64,000 nt of DNA from NCBI GenBank assembly GCA_036873135.1, contig JAPTYO010000005.1, forward strand, positions 14,176,166 through 14,240,165, read 5' to 3'. The DNA comes from Clarkia xantiana subsp. parviflora (taxonomy: Eukaryota; Streptophyta; Magnoliopsida; Myrtales; Onagraceae). Below, piece by piece: positions 39,426-51,013 of the stretch (positions within the stretch are counted from its first letter, which is position 1; every line of letters starts with the position of its first letter). The notes under the pieces are model-generated. The model saw nothing but the letters and a program-made list of their open reading frames with translations, made no database searches and was not told where the DNA came from. The translations under genes were made by a program, and so were the position numbers.

Positions 39426-40630
39426 AGCCGATTAAACGGTGGCTGTGACCCGTACTTTATTTCCCGTCTCGATGCGAGAGTATTTGTAGCCATTTGGAGG
39501 GTGGCTGTGACTCTTTCATCACCGTCTTCAATGTCGCGAGAGCTCTTTTGATTTGTAGCCATTTGGAGGGTGGCTGTGGCCCATTTATTTATTTCCATCA
39601 TCGATATTCTGGGAGCGCTCTTTCAATTTGTAGCCGTTTTAAGGGTGACTGTGGCCCTTTCAAATGATTTCCTGGCCTCACAAGATTCACGAGAATACTC
39701 TTTATATGTAGCCATTTTGAGGGTGGCTATGGCCTTTCCAACAATCTCCCATCCTCTCAGGATTCGAGGAACACTCTTTGTAGGTAGCCATTTTAGGGGT
39801 GGTTGTGGCCCTTTCACTGATTTCCCGCCTTCAATGTTGCGAGAGTGCTCTATATTTGTAGCTATTTGAAGGGTGGTTGTGGCCCTTTATTTTGTAGTCG
39901 TTTTAGGGACGACTTTGGCCCTTTTTTATTTTCCCGCCCTTACAGGATTCACGGGGTCACTCCTTTATCTGTAGCCGTTTGGAGGCTGGCTGTGGCCCTT
40001 TATTTTATAGTCAGGGAGGACTGTGGCCCTTTTTTATTTTCCCGCCCTTACAAGATTCGCGGGGTCACTCTTTTATCTGTAGCCGTTTGGAGGGTGGCTG
40101 TGGCCCTTATTTTGTAGTCGTTTTAGGGACGACTGTGGCCCTTTTTATTTTCCCGTCCTCACAGGATACGCGGGATCACTCTTTTATCTTTAGCCGTTTG
40201 GAGGGTTGCTGTAGCCCTTTCACTTATTCTCCGCTTTTGATGTTGCGGAGCGCTCTTTATCTGTAGCCATTTGAAGGGTGGTTGTGGCCTATTATTTTGT
40301 AGTCGTTTAAGGGACGACTGTGGCCCTTTTTCATTTTCCCGCCCTTTCAAGATTCGCGGGGTCACTCTTTTATCTTTAGCCGTTTGGAGGGTGGCTGTGG
40401 CCCTTTCACTTATTCTCCGCTGTTGATGTTGCGGGAGCGCTCTTTATCTGTAGCCATTTGAAGGGTGGCCGTGGCTTTTTTTTTTCTTTTATAGTCATTT
40501 TAGGGATGACTGTGACCCTTTTATTTGTAGTTGATTTAGGAACAACTATGACCCTTTTATTGCTTCATTGCTCTCACAAAATTTGTACGAACGCTTTCTT
40601 TATTTTTCTGTAGCCGATTAAAGGGCGGCT
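39426..40630 (-). repeat. E4 array of about 20 covarying hairpins
   Basis: Units are spaced 50-130 bp and read TGTAGYYR-N9-YRRYTGTGGCCC on the plus strand. Stem pairs include AGCCA/TGGCT (39488-39506, 39557-39575), AGTCG/CGACT (39896-39914, 40116-40134, 40301-40319), AGTCA/TGACT (40493-40511), AGTTG/CAACT (40529-40547) and AGCCG/CGGCT (40612-40630). Most remaining units pair with one G-T wobble; a few are mismatched (39632 and about 40194). Between hairpins, CCCGCCCT.ACAGGATTCGCGG and GCGCTCTTTATC motifs recur. Confidence 0.9.
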
Positions 40631-42290
40631 GTGACCCTTAATTGAATTATTATTATTATTATTTTTATTATTATTATTTTTGCTTCTTTTTTCATCTCAC
40701 ATTTTCCCATGACTGCCCCTGCGGGTTTTCAATCATGGCCCTCTCCTTGACTTTTGCCTAGGTTTTCAACCTAACGGGAATTTATTTTTTTCTCTCTTTT
40801 TTCTTTTTTTTCAAATGGAAAGAAAATCTACAGAAACTAATCAACAACAACTATGTTACATGCCCCTAATAGAAGATTAAACATTTTAATTTCTCAGAAC
40901 TTCTCCGGAGGAAAACTTGTCAAATAAGTTGATTATGTCGATGTCTTGAATGGATGATCCTTTCAATGGGTGGACGACACCGACAATAATTTCTTCTTCT
41001 TCTTCTTCCTCTCAAATACTCTTTCATTAGCATGGTCGATCTTCATGGAATCTCGATATTTTTTAATAGGAAGATCTCTGGATGTCTTCTATCTTCAACC
41101 ATGCTTGATCATAACAGGAATGCCCCACGGCTACATCTGACTGGTTCATAATTCGTCGCATGCTGGACGAATGGCCTGATTAACGAACATACATGGATGG
41201 TGTTGTGTTTGGCACAGTAGTCCGCAAATGGTAACTTAGGCATAGATATCGTCCGAGGTATCTGGGATAAATTCGAGAGCTGGCATAAGAATGGTCGGTG
41301 AGCGAAGGGCCGTACACGAGATGTGATCTTCAGGAGTTTTGATTTGGATGATTATCCAAGTTGCACAATGAATAAGGAAAAACTAAAATTTCGGGGATAA
41401 AAATGATCACAACTTCTCTTACCTGGGAGTTGGATTTTTCAGTGGGCAATGCGCTCGCTATGCGACTGGACCTGCTGCATGTCCTGATTCTCCTGCTCTA
41501 GAACTTGTATATGTACACCTGCTGAAAACTACATGCCCCTAATGGAAAACTGAAAATTTCAAAACTTTTTCGGAAAATGATTCGGTCGATTGAGTCAAGC
41601 TACATTGATTGGCACATTGAATCTTCACGGGATTCTCGATGATCCCTTGGAAGTTTCTCATCTCCTGACTTGTCCGATCTTAATGGTAGATGCCCCATGG
41701 TTACCGCTGAATGGTTTAAACGTTTTACACGGTTGCGGCATTGGTTGAAGTGGTCATCCGACATGCAAAAGAGTAGGGACACTCAAATCTCAAGGAAAAA
41801 TTAAGTACAATTTAACGCTACTCAGCGTTAGATATCTCGAGTGTGCAATTTGTTCCTTGTGCAACTGGATGACTGCATGTTCTTTTTTTTGTTGCCCCAT
41901 TTAACCGGCATAACTTATGTGTACATGATACCTTAACCAAGAGTACCTGAAAATAGTGAATGAAAAATCAGTGTGGAGAATATGAGAAATCATGCATGAT
42001 TTTTTGAAAACTCTAATGTCATTCATTCCATAATTTTGATTACTGTTTTGAAAAGGAATCAAAATTTATGATCAACTGTGTTTTGCGCCATCATGGAGTT
42101 TTACTGAGTTTGCTGAGTGCATTATCTGGCTCGAACGCATGACAAATGATCAAAATAAAGTTTTTTTCAAAAAGGTTTATCGTCCTTTGTTTAAACTCGA
42201 ATAGAGGCACTCAACTACACAGTTAAACTATTTTCTAAAAAAAGAATCAAAACTCCCGTTTTTTAAATGCTCGCTCATGCGAATGTTGAA
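40631..42290 (-). other. E4 low-copy interior with a diverged internal duplication
   Basis: No gene recognised. The block starting CATGCCCCTAATRGAARA is present at 40859 and 41529, each followed by related sequence over about 300 bp. Parts correspond (inverted) to E3 33418-34020 and 29583-30007. The conserved acceptor-like motif is at about 41945 (minus strand ...TATTTTCAGGTACTCTTGG). Confidence 0.5.
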
Positions 42291-44290
42291 ATGACGATCT
42301 TGCCAAAAAAATGCAATACACCTTGGATAAAAACGAATGACACTTTGATTTTTTTTTTTTAAATGCTCATGCATGCTCGAAAGTTAAAATTCTACTGTTA
42401 AGAAAGTTACAACTTACAACATATTACCTGAATGACGCATATGAAATGCATTTTTGAAAGTTCAAATTCTATCCTAAGAAATTCACAACTTACAACAGTT
42501 TTCCTGAATAATGCATATGAAATGCATATTTTGAAATGAAAATTTCAGGTGGATTTTTTTAAACTAATGCAATTGAGATGCATGCGTGAATTTGAAAGCT
42601 CTATAGCTAAAAAAAACTCACAATTTACCTGAAATATTTAGAAAAAATAATAATAATAACGATATTGAATGCATGCTTAAAAAAATCAGGTAAAAGGGTT
42701 TTTTTTGAAAATGATGCATATGCAATTCATGATTGAATTTAAAAAACTCTAAGAGCCAAAAAGGAATTACAAATTTTCCTAATTTTTAAAAAAATGATGC
42801 ACATTGAATGCACTAACAGAATTTTACAACTTACATGAAATTTTTTTCCAAAAAAATAATGCATATGAAACACATGCTTGAAATAAAACATTCTGGTAAG
42901 TAGTTTCGAAAACAACACATGGAATACATGTTTGAAACTTAAAGTTCTACGACTAAGAATGTGTATAGTCTATCAACAGATTATTTTTCCTAAAACAATG
43001 CACACGCGATGCACATGAGATGTATACTTGAGATGAAAGTTCTATAGTCAAGATAATTTACAAGTTATCTGAATATATATATATATATTAAAAGGATGCA
43101 TATAAGATGCACAAAAATAAATACAAGATGCAAACTTAAGAATAAAAGTTCTACAACTGAGAAAAATTACAATATACCTGAAAGGTTTTTCGAAAATAAT
43201 GCATATGATATGCACGTTTTTTGATTAAAAATTCAAATAAAATGTTTTTTTAAACAAAGAGCCCTAAAACTAAGAGAGCTTACGGATTATCTTAAAAGTT
43301 TTTTTTTTTAATTAATGCATATTGGACGCATTATTAAAAATAAAACAATTCCGTTAAAAAGTTTTTTAAAATGATTCATATGGAATACACGTTCGAAATT
43401 AGAAGCTCTAATAGTTAAAGAGGAATCACAATTTTCCTAACATGTTTTTTTTTTTAAGCAATGCATATACAATGCACTAACCAAAATTACAACTTACCTG
43501 AAAAGTTTTTTCAAAAATAATGCGTACAAAACACATGTTAAAAATAAAAATTCAAGTAAGAGGTTGTTTTAGAAAAAAAAAAATGCATATGAAATGCATG
43601 TTCGAAAGGAAGCTCTAATAGCTAAAGAAATTGATTTTTCTGAAATGTTTTTTTTTTAAGCAATGCATACGTAACGCACTAACAAAAATTGCAACTTACT
43701 TGAGAGTTTTTTTATTTTTTATTTAAATAATGCGCATGAGACGCATATTTAGAAAAAATTTAGGTAAGGGGTTTTTTTAAAAAAAAACAATGCATCTGAA
43801 ACACATGTTTAGAAATAAAAATCTACAACTAAGGGATTAACTACTTAGCTAAAAATGTTTTTTGGTTTTTTCTGAAAATAACGTATACAAAATGCATTTT
43901 TAAAAATTAGAAGCTCTAATAGCTAAAAGGGAGTTAAATCTCTCATGAAAATATTTTATTGAAAATAATGCACGAATGATGCGTTAATTATGAATTACAA
44001 CTTACCAGGTTTTTTTTTTTAAATAATGCGCATGAAACACATATTTTAGAACAAAATTTAGGTAAGAGTTTCTTTAAAAAAAAAAAAAAACCGTGCATAA
44101 GGAACGTACGTTTGAAATGAGAGTTCTACCTAAGAGACATGCTGCAAATATGATTTTTTTTGTTTTTTTTTTTGTTTTTTTTAAAGATATAATGGGATGC
44201 ATGCTCATAAATAAATGTTACACAGTTAGAAAAACTTACAGTTTATCTTACAACCTCTTTACAAAAAAAACACGGATAAAACACGACATG
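42291..44290 (-). repeat. E4 degenerate GCAT-rich repeats
   Basis: About 2 kb of loosely periodic modules with ATGCATATGAAATGCAT-type pairs, A/T homopolymers and TTACCTGAAA(A)GTTTTT. It is the inverse of the E3 leader (20390-21350). No exact period; homopolymer runs vary. Short ORFs such as 44093-44302 are chance. Confidence 0.7.
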
Positions 44291-44299
44291 TCAGGGGGG

Positions 44300-44575
44300 T
44301 AAAAAATGTGTGGCTTTGCTCTACGAGGTAGGTTCCACTGACAGGTTCCCGACAAGGTGGTTTCCTCTCCCCATCATAGGGATCATAGGACCTTCACAAG
44401 CGAGTGGAGTTGTTCTGAGTCCTTCCGGCGGCTTGGCCGCGCGGTCGTGCCCTTACTACTGATAGGTTCCCGACAAGGTGGTTTCCTCTCCCCATCATAG
44501 GGATCAAAGGACCTTCACAAGCGAGTGGAGTTGTTCTGTGTCCTTCCGGCGGCTCGGCCGCGCGGTCGTGCCCTA
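44300..44575 (-). repeat. E4 leader block, tandemly duplicated (121 bp)
   Basis: AGGTTCCCGACAAGGTGG recurs at 44343 and 44464. The unit includes CCTTCACAAGCGAGTGGAGT and a GC-rich GGCCGCGCGGTCGTGCCC end. E3 has a single inverted copy at 20100-20290 near its primer site; conservation in a non-coding leader suggests a packaging or dimerisation function (inferred). Confidence 0.75.
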
Positions 44576-44735
44576 AATCAAATTTACCATGAACATCATG
44601 AAAATTCCGGTTTCAACAAAACCCTTAAAAATCGAAATTTTAAATTTTCTTTTTAAAATTTTCGGTTTTTAATTTTAAATTTCAAGAACATCAATTTATC
44701 AAAATCATGGACTCCTAACCTTGCTCTGATACCAT
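44576..44735 (-). mobile_element. C2: remnant of a Copia leader
   Basis: About 160 bp of AT-rich leader (ACATCAATTTATCAAAAT-type, similar to the C4 leader near 58530-58580) ends in a Met-type primer site GCTCTGATACCA (44723-44734). It joins E4 directly at about 44575, so the rest of the element is deleted. Confidence 0.7.
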
Positions 44736-45337
44736 TGTTAGATTACGGGGAGTAATAACTACGATACTAAAACAAGGTACATGCTAGTAATCAAAATTAC
44801 GCAGCGGAAGATTCACACATATCTTTAGGATGATCCGTAGACCCAAGATCTTCTCTGGAGGGAGTTCACGATCCTCCGGTCGGGACCCATAGAGGTTCTT
44901 GTTAGAGAAGCCCTACGTGGTGCAAGCTCCACAGCAAAGCCTCTGATCGATTCTTGGCACGGGGACAGATCTCTGGAAAGTTTGCTCGAAAGCAATTTGG
45001 CACACCCTTGGTGAGGGATATGGTTCGGCCGAACTAGATGTTATAGGGGGAGGGTTTTTTTTCTCTAAAAAACTCTTATGAGGGAATTATGATTAACCCT
45101 AAAAATCCCCTAACACCTCTTATTTATAGGAGGACTAAATTGGACAAAAGTTCACTTTACTCCACATAGGGTTTCGGCCGGCCTATGTAATTGGGGAGGC
45201 CCAATTTTGCGCCTCCCACGTCAATTGGGATTTGGGTCTAGCCCAATTACCCTAATGTGACATTTACCCAAGTTCATTAGGTAAACTATACATATTATGG
45301 GCTACCAATTACGGCGTCCAATTAACATATGCTTACA
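44736..45337 (-). repeat. 5' LTR of Copia remnant C2 (602 bp)
   Basis: TGTTAGATTACGGGGAGTAA...CATATGCTTACA. It matches the C3/C4 LTR family in layout (GATTACGGGG start, CCAATTTTG.GCCTCCC block, CATATGCT end). Confidence 0.8.
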
Positions 45338-45738
45338 ATATAATATAATTTATTTAATATTTAATTTTATAATTAATAATTAAATATATATTCAATTTAG
45401 ATTTTAAGTTAAATATGTTACTAAACACTTATTAGGAAAAATACTTTCAAATGCAAGTTTAAAATGTTACTATAGTGCATTTACTTATTCCACTTTTTTG
45501 TAATCTACTTTTATTAAAAATATTTTTCTAATCTACTGTCGCACTACTATTTTTGTTTTTCTCTGGCGATCTTCATGAACCGCTGTGGGAGATAACTCTG
45601 CGCTGCCGATCAGGTGGGTCCGGATCACCTCCGTCGCTCACGTCGTCGACAATCTTCCTGGCCATTCCAGGATCTTTATCGTTGGCTTGCCCACCGTAAG
45701 GCCTGGCAATACCGTGAAGGTTTTTCTTCTTTTCTCGC
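45338..45738. other. Spacer between C2 and G2
   Basis: AT-rich left half; the right half (45560-45735) is GC-richer. No gene or repeat recognised; ORFs here run into the G2 LTR. Confidence 0.4.
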
Positions 45739-46459
45739 TGATGGATTCCGCTATGGCCGTTAGGCCCTTTAACGGCGAGGAAACGGCGAACAGGCCCACT
45801 GGGCCCTAAATGGAGGTCAAGATGACCCAGACGAAGGGTCCCGACAGAGGGAGTCCCGATGATGAAAGGTCCCGACAGAGTCGGTCCTGACAGGTGAGCT
45901 GGAAGCTCCCGATGAGAAGCCTTTAAGTAGGCCCCGATGACGAATCCCTGAGAACGATTGGCCCTGTCACGATGACGAGGGGCCCCGAGCGGTGACACAA
46001 CGAGATAACTCTGGAGTCCCCGATATTAGTCGGGACTTGCTATCAGAGGATGAGGCCGAGATACGCGGGGCGTGGCCGAGATACGCGGAGCGTAGTTAAG
46101 ATACGCGGAGCGTGGCCAAGATACGCGGGGCGTGGCCGAGATAAGCGAGATCATGGCCTAGATAGGCGGGATCGTGCCCGAGATACGCGGAGTACGGGCT
46201 AATCACCCCAACGGTTCACCAGGTAACTGAGGTACCTCTTCGCCTATAAAAGGGCAGAGGTTACCTCAGAACACAGGACGTTTTTTTGGATATACGATAC
46301 TTGAGATTACTGCTTGCCAGTCCATACGAGATACTCATTTAAGCATCGGAGAGGGATTCTGGGTCACCGCCCGGTCTATCCCCTCTTGCAGGATTGCGTG
46401 GAGCGAAGGAGTTAGGATCGCCGTCAAAGATCGTACCGGAGTTCCACTGTGATCCAACA
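45739..46459 (+). repeat. 5' LTR of G2
   Basis: TGATGGATTCCGC...GATCCAACA, TATA box TATAAAAG at 46245-46252, tandem GAGATACGCGGAGCGTGGCC-like units at 46055-46190, and primer site TTGGCGCCATCTGTGGGAA at 46460. Confidence 0.85.
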
Positions 46460-46489
46460 TTGGCGCCATCTGTGGGAACCGAACCCACG

Positions 46490-48448
46490 ACCAGATGGTC
46501 GGGGAGGTTAGTGAAATGGGCAATCGAGCTTAGTGAGTTTTGCATACACTTCGCTCCGAGAACGGCTATTAAGGGCCAGGCATTGGCAGATTTCATAGCA
46601 GAGTCTACAGCCCCCGATCTGGAAGAAGCGGGCCCTGTAGAGGGGGTAACCATGGAGGTCCCGATAGCAGAACAACCAGAGATGGCAGAGCAATCAGAAC
46701 AGCCAAACGAGGAAAATACGTGGGAGATGTACACGGATGGCTCCTCGAGTTCAGATGGATCAAGAGCGGGGTTCGTATTGATACCACCAGGCGGAGGTGA
46801 ACCGCTGCGATATGCTTTGGCCTTAAAATTTAGGGCCACAAACAACGAAGCTGAGTATGAGGCTCTTATCACGGGCCTGAAAATTGCCAAAGGTACGGGA
46901 GTCGCTCACTTGAGAGTGAAGTTAGACGCAGCCCTGATTGTGAACCAGGTCCAAGGGCGATACGAGGCGAAGAGCCCGATGATGAGGAAGTACCTGCGTG
47001 AGGTGCAAGCCTTGAAGGAGAGCTTTAAAAGCTTCGACATCGAGGCGATCCCGAGGGAGGAAAACGTGGAGGCAGACGCCTTGAGCAAATTTGCCCTGGG
47101 GGCACCCTTGGAGGAAAGTCGGAAGGTGCACTTCTTGGAGAAGATGATCTTGTCGACCACCGACCCGACACAGGTGTGTGCTATTGAAGCCGGATCGGAG
47201 GAGGAGCCCACTTGGATGACCCCGATAGTCACGTACCTGACTACGGGGGCAGTCCCCGATGACAAAATAGTAGCCGACAGGATACGTCGAATCGCGGCTA
47301 ATTACGTGATGCTGGACCATCAGCTATACATGAAGGGCTGGTTCTCGACTCCGTACTTGAAGTGTGTGGCTGAGCCCGACACAAGTCGAATCTTGAAGGA
47401 GGTGCATGAAGGGGTCGCGGCTTGTCATGAAGGGGCCCGATCCATTATGAGGAAAGTGCTGAACTTGGGCTATTATTGGCCTACGATGAGCAAAGAGGCA
47501 ACGGCGTTGGTCCGGTCCTGTGACGCGTGCCAGAGGTATGCCCCGAATATTGTGGCTCCGGCTGCTAATCTAACGTCCATCAAGAGCGCTTGGCCCTTCG
47601 CGCAGTGGGGCATCGACTTGGTGGGACCTCTTCCGCAAGCACAAGGTCAGTGTAAGTATTTGCTTGTAGCTATCGATTATTATTCAAAATGGATAGAGGC
47701 AAAGGCGTTGGCCAGAACGACGGGGAACCAGATTATCAAGTTCCTCCAGACGCATATTGTATCCAGATACGGGATTCCTAAGGTGGTGATCAGCGAGAAT
47801 GGTCCACCGTTTAATGGGTCTCAGGTGAAGGAGTATCTGGAGGAGTTGAATATCGAGTATTGGACAGCTTCTGTACGACATGCTCAGACTAATGGCCAGG
47901 TGGAATCAGCCAACAAAATCGTGATGGATGGCCTGAAGAAGAGGGTCTACGCCTTGAAGGGCAAATGGCTGAACGAGCTGGAAAACGTGCTTTGGGCCGT
48001 TAGAACAACACCCAAACGAGCAACTGGGGAGACTCCGTTTGGCCATGTTTATGGCATGGAGGCTGTAGCTCCCGTGGAGGTAGCCGTGGCATCCCATCGG
48101 ATGAGATATTACGAGCCTCTGACGAACGATGAAATGAGACGTCTGGACTTGGACTTGCTCGAAGAGAAGAGGCGGGAAGCCGATGAAGTCCAGGCTCGAA
48201 TGCGTTTGGCGACGGCCAGGTATTACAATCGGCGAGTTAAGTCCCGACAATTCTTCGTCGGGGAGCTGGTTTGGCGTCGCAACGAGTTCACCCTTTTGGA
48301 TCGGCTCGGCAAGATGTCACCAAAATGGGAAGGACCTTATAAGGTCGTGGGGATGCCAGCTTCGAATGCATACAAGTTGGAAGACCTCGATGGCAGAGTA
48401 CTAAAGCATTCTTTTAGTGGCGAACACTTGAAGAAACACCATGCTTGA
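46490..48448 (+). pseudogene. pol: G2 pol remnant: second RNase H and integrase in one frame
   Basis: The frame is open from 46394 inside the LTR; family homology starts at about 46490. It carries the last part of RNase H (RLVKWAIELSEF), then the second RNase H with YTDGSSSSDGSRAG, NNEAEYEALITGL, LDAALIVNQV and VEADALSKFA (the four acidic positions; Ala follows the third Asp where Ser is usual). Integrase follows with HEGVAACHEGARSIMRK...CDACQRYA zinc residues, GIDLVGPLPQ, VISENGPPFNG and NGQVESANK. The second catalytic Asp of the D,D,E triad is Glu here (E2 has ISDNG), so the integrase is probably inactive although the frame is clean. The end is SFSGEHLKKHHA. It serves as the reference for the breaks in E2. 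Confidence 0.88.
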
Positions 48449-48630
48449 TGAAAAGTCGCCTTAAGTGGTGCCCGAAGAAAATTCGCCTTAGGTGGTGCTC
48501 GATGAAAGTCGCCTTAAGTGGTGCCCGATGTAAAATCGCCTTAAGTGGTGTAAGCTATTTATCGTTTGATTCGATGTAAGCAAATTTTGTGCCATCAATA
48601 AATAAAGAGGTTGCTTCCAATCTGAGTTAT
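48449..48630 (+). repeat. G2 3' UTR repeats
   Basis: Three to four CGCCTTA(A/G)GTGGTG units, then ATTTATCGTTTGATTCGATG and AATAAATAAAGAGGTTGCTT as in E2 28173-28240. Homology stops at about 48630. Confidence 0.75.
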
Positions 48631-48636
48631 AGGTTC

Positions 48637-48942
48637 GGCCGAAATACCTAGGTGTGGGAGGGTTTTTCTCTCTAAAACACTCTGATGAGGAATAGTGATT
48701 AACCCTAAAAATCCTCTAACACCATGTATTTATAGGACGAGCAAAGTGGACAATAGTCCACTTTGCCCACTCTTAATATTCGGCCAGCCACTATGCATAG
48801 GGAGGCCCAATTTTGGGCCTCTCATGTCAATTGGGATTTGGGTCTGGCCCAATTACCCTTATGTGACATATACCTAATTTCCTAAGGTAAACTATACATA
48901 TTATGGTCTACCAATTACGTTACCCATCACCATATGCTTACA
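48637..48942 (-). repeat. C3 3' LTR, truncated
   Basis: About 306 bp matching the right half of the C2 LTR (GGTTCGGCCGAA...GGAGGCCCAATTTTGGGCC...CATATGCTTACA). The left half is replaced by G2. It is followed by a tract whose minus strand is AGACGAGTGGGAGC, the Copia polypurine tract. Confidence 0.75.
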
Positions 48943-50456
48943 GCTCCCACTCGTCTGAATGGGAGGATGCCTGTTAACGTATTTTCGTCCAAATCTGCAT
49001 CAACATTTCACTCCTTCGATCTTCTCCTTGCTTCCGAATAATTCATACGAGGTTTGTCGTGCGACCGGCGGATACGACGGGCATCGTGCTACTCATCTGT
49101 TAGGAGTATTGTAATGCCCGCGGAATGTTGATTCCCTTTTCTCCAATCAACCTGTTATAAACAATATTTATATTGTACCGCGCTGTATCCTAGGTCAACT
49201 GTTAATTCTCGTTTCGCCCACTTTCCACATAGGAACACTTCTCCAAGGCATCCGTACAAGTATTCACAACCTTCAACTAATATTCGGTTGGTGGCCACCT
49301 AGTGAATACAAGAGTCGGTGAATTACAGATGAACTTGACCATCCCCATTGCTCATATACTTAGTCAGACCTAACCGATTTCCAAAGACGTGGTCCTTGGG
49401 CCTTTTTGTCCAGCACTACGCTCGTACCGGGAAGCGAGCATTGAGCCTGACCTTAGATATAAGTTCTGACCTTAGACATAAGGTTCCTGGGATCAATCTC
49501 ACGCTCGAGGTGATGAAGTTTGCACCCGCCAGAATCACAAGGATTCCTTCATTGCAAAACCGAGTTGTGACCCTGTGGTCGAACGTGGCACGCGTAGTAT
49601 GAAGCACGCGTTGATAGCATACCTGAACCTTGTGGGTTGACAGGAAAGTGATATGTCAATCATGCTATCACAGATTCTCATCTGGCCCAGAATGTGACAT
49701 GATGATGAACGAAGTTCATCACGGCGAAATGTAAAACGAAGATCACATCGAGTTAATTCGAAACTAGAAAATTGTTTTGCTTAATCAGGTTTATCCCCCT
49801 GACTCTTAGCCATTCTTGCTTGGTAGAGGCCTCCCTCCACCGCAAGACTACCGTACCTATGTGACTAGGTAAGGCCCACATTCGACATAGTTTGGCAGAG
49901 GATTCCGTCCTCCTACGACTTTGTTTATAGACCGTAAATCTGATGTAATCAAAACATTATGACGTCGATTGATCATAAACCCAGTTGCAATTCTTTCGCT
50001 TACAAAATGTAACTTTCTAATATCAAATTATTATCACGGATACATTCCATTTTTAAACCCTACACAGTCCAAGTAGTTTTACGTGCTTTTCGATATCTCC
50101 CTGCGTAGTGGTTTAGTTAATGGGTCCGCAATCATATTATCAGCGGACAAGTATTTAATAGTGATTATATTGTCTACTACCATTAAAATTTTAACATGAA
50201 ATTATTTCTCATCAATGTGTTTGATCCTACTATGGTACTTTGGATTCTTAACTGCCGTAATGGCTGCTTGACTGTCAGAGAAGACCTTCACAGGATTATT
50301 CTCAACATCATCACCAAGCAATGTAGTTAGAAGCCTTTTGAGCCAGACCGCTTCTTGTGCATTCTTAGAGAGAGCTACGAATTTTGATTCCATCGTGGAC
50401 AGCGCGACACAGGTTTGCTTCTTGCTCGTCCATGAAATGGCGGCATTAGAAAGGGG
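48943..50456 (-). mobile_element. C3 (Ty1/Copia), 3' interior up to the C4 insertion
   Basis: 48943-50030 is 3' UTR shared with C4 at 51014-52130 (for example CGAGGTTTGTCGTGCGACCGG, AAGCACGCGT). No protein is recognised there; ORFs 49348-49602 and 49416-49607 are not conserved as frames in C4. The RNase H end follows at 50040-50456. Confidence 0.8.
50040..50456 (-). pseudogene. C3 RNase H, C-terminal part
   Basis: Minus-strand reading NAAISWTSKKQTCVALSTME, NAQEAVWLKRLL, VFSDSQAAITAVKNPKYHS and after a stop at 50202, SADNMIADPLTKPL. This is the Copia RNase H C-terminus; the N-terminal part continues at 59161 across the inserted C4. Confidence 0.85.
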
Positions 50457-51013
50457 TGTTGGATTACGGGGACGTAATACTACGGAATGATAAACGTGTA
50501 CTAGCAAGAAATCTAATCTACGCAGCGGAATTAGTACACATTTAGCTTTCCTGCCCAAGAACGAAGTAGAGGGAGTTCTGATCCTCTGGTCAGAACCACG
50601 TGCAAGTTCTTCGTTAGAAGAAGTCCCACGCGATGTTGCTCCACAACAAGACCTCTAATCGATTCTTCAACGGAGATGGAACCTCAGACCAGATGTGATG
50701 GTGCCGAATTTTAGATTAAAGGAAACAAGTGTTCTCAATGGAGATCCTTGTTATTATGAATGAGTGAATAAACCCTTAGCAGACACCCCTATATATAGTA
50801 TTGGTGGAGTTGCCAAAAGGCAACTCAACCAATGTGGTATAGGATGGCCGGCCGAATTGCATGTATAAGGGGGAGGCCCAATTTTGGGCCTCCCTTGTCA
50901 ATTACTAATTGGATTTGACCCAATTAGCCCAGGTTGACAATTACCTAATTAACTTAGGTAATTCCCTTAATTAACGGGCTCCTATTACGGCGCCACGTCA
51001 CCATATGCTAACA
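50457..51013 (-). repeat. 3' LTR of C4
   Basis: TGTTGGATTACGGGGACGTA...CACCATATGCTAACA, then the polypurine tract (minus strand GCGAGTGGGAGC). Confidence 0.88.

Larger units (their letters stand above)
38148..44575 (-). mobile_element. E4 interior: large non-coding LTR element, 5' end lost
   Basis: Its segment order is the inverse of the E3 interior: polypurine tract, short tandem repeats, hairpin array, low-copy segment, degenerate GCAT-rich repeats, and a conserved block near the primer site. No gag or pol is recognised. It stops at about 44575, where a Copia leader begins, so its 5' LTR and primer site are missing. Size and lack of coding fit a large retrotransposon derivative (LARD) mobilised in trans. 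Confidence 0.75.
45739..48630 (+). mobile_element. G2: internally deleted Tat-lineage Gypsy element without 3' LTR
   Basis: A 721-bp LTR of the E2 family is followed by a primer site and, about 30 bp later, by the end of RNase H: gag, protease, RT and most of RNase H are deleted (compare E2 22506-26155). The rest of pol is intact in frame. The copy stops at about 48630, inside what is the 3' UTR in E2, against a Copia LTR fragment, so no 3' LTR or target duplication remains. Confidence 0.88.

Noticed and set aside
42291..44290. Centromeric or other satellite
   Set aside because: Modules are only loosely similar with no fixed period, and the block belongs to the E4 leader as shown by the inverted E3 copy.
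49348..49607. ORFs on both strands in the C3 3' UTR (and 51449-51631)
   Set aside because: Homologous DNA in C4 does not keep the same frames open.
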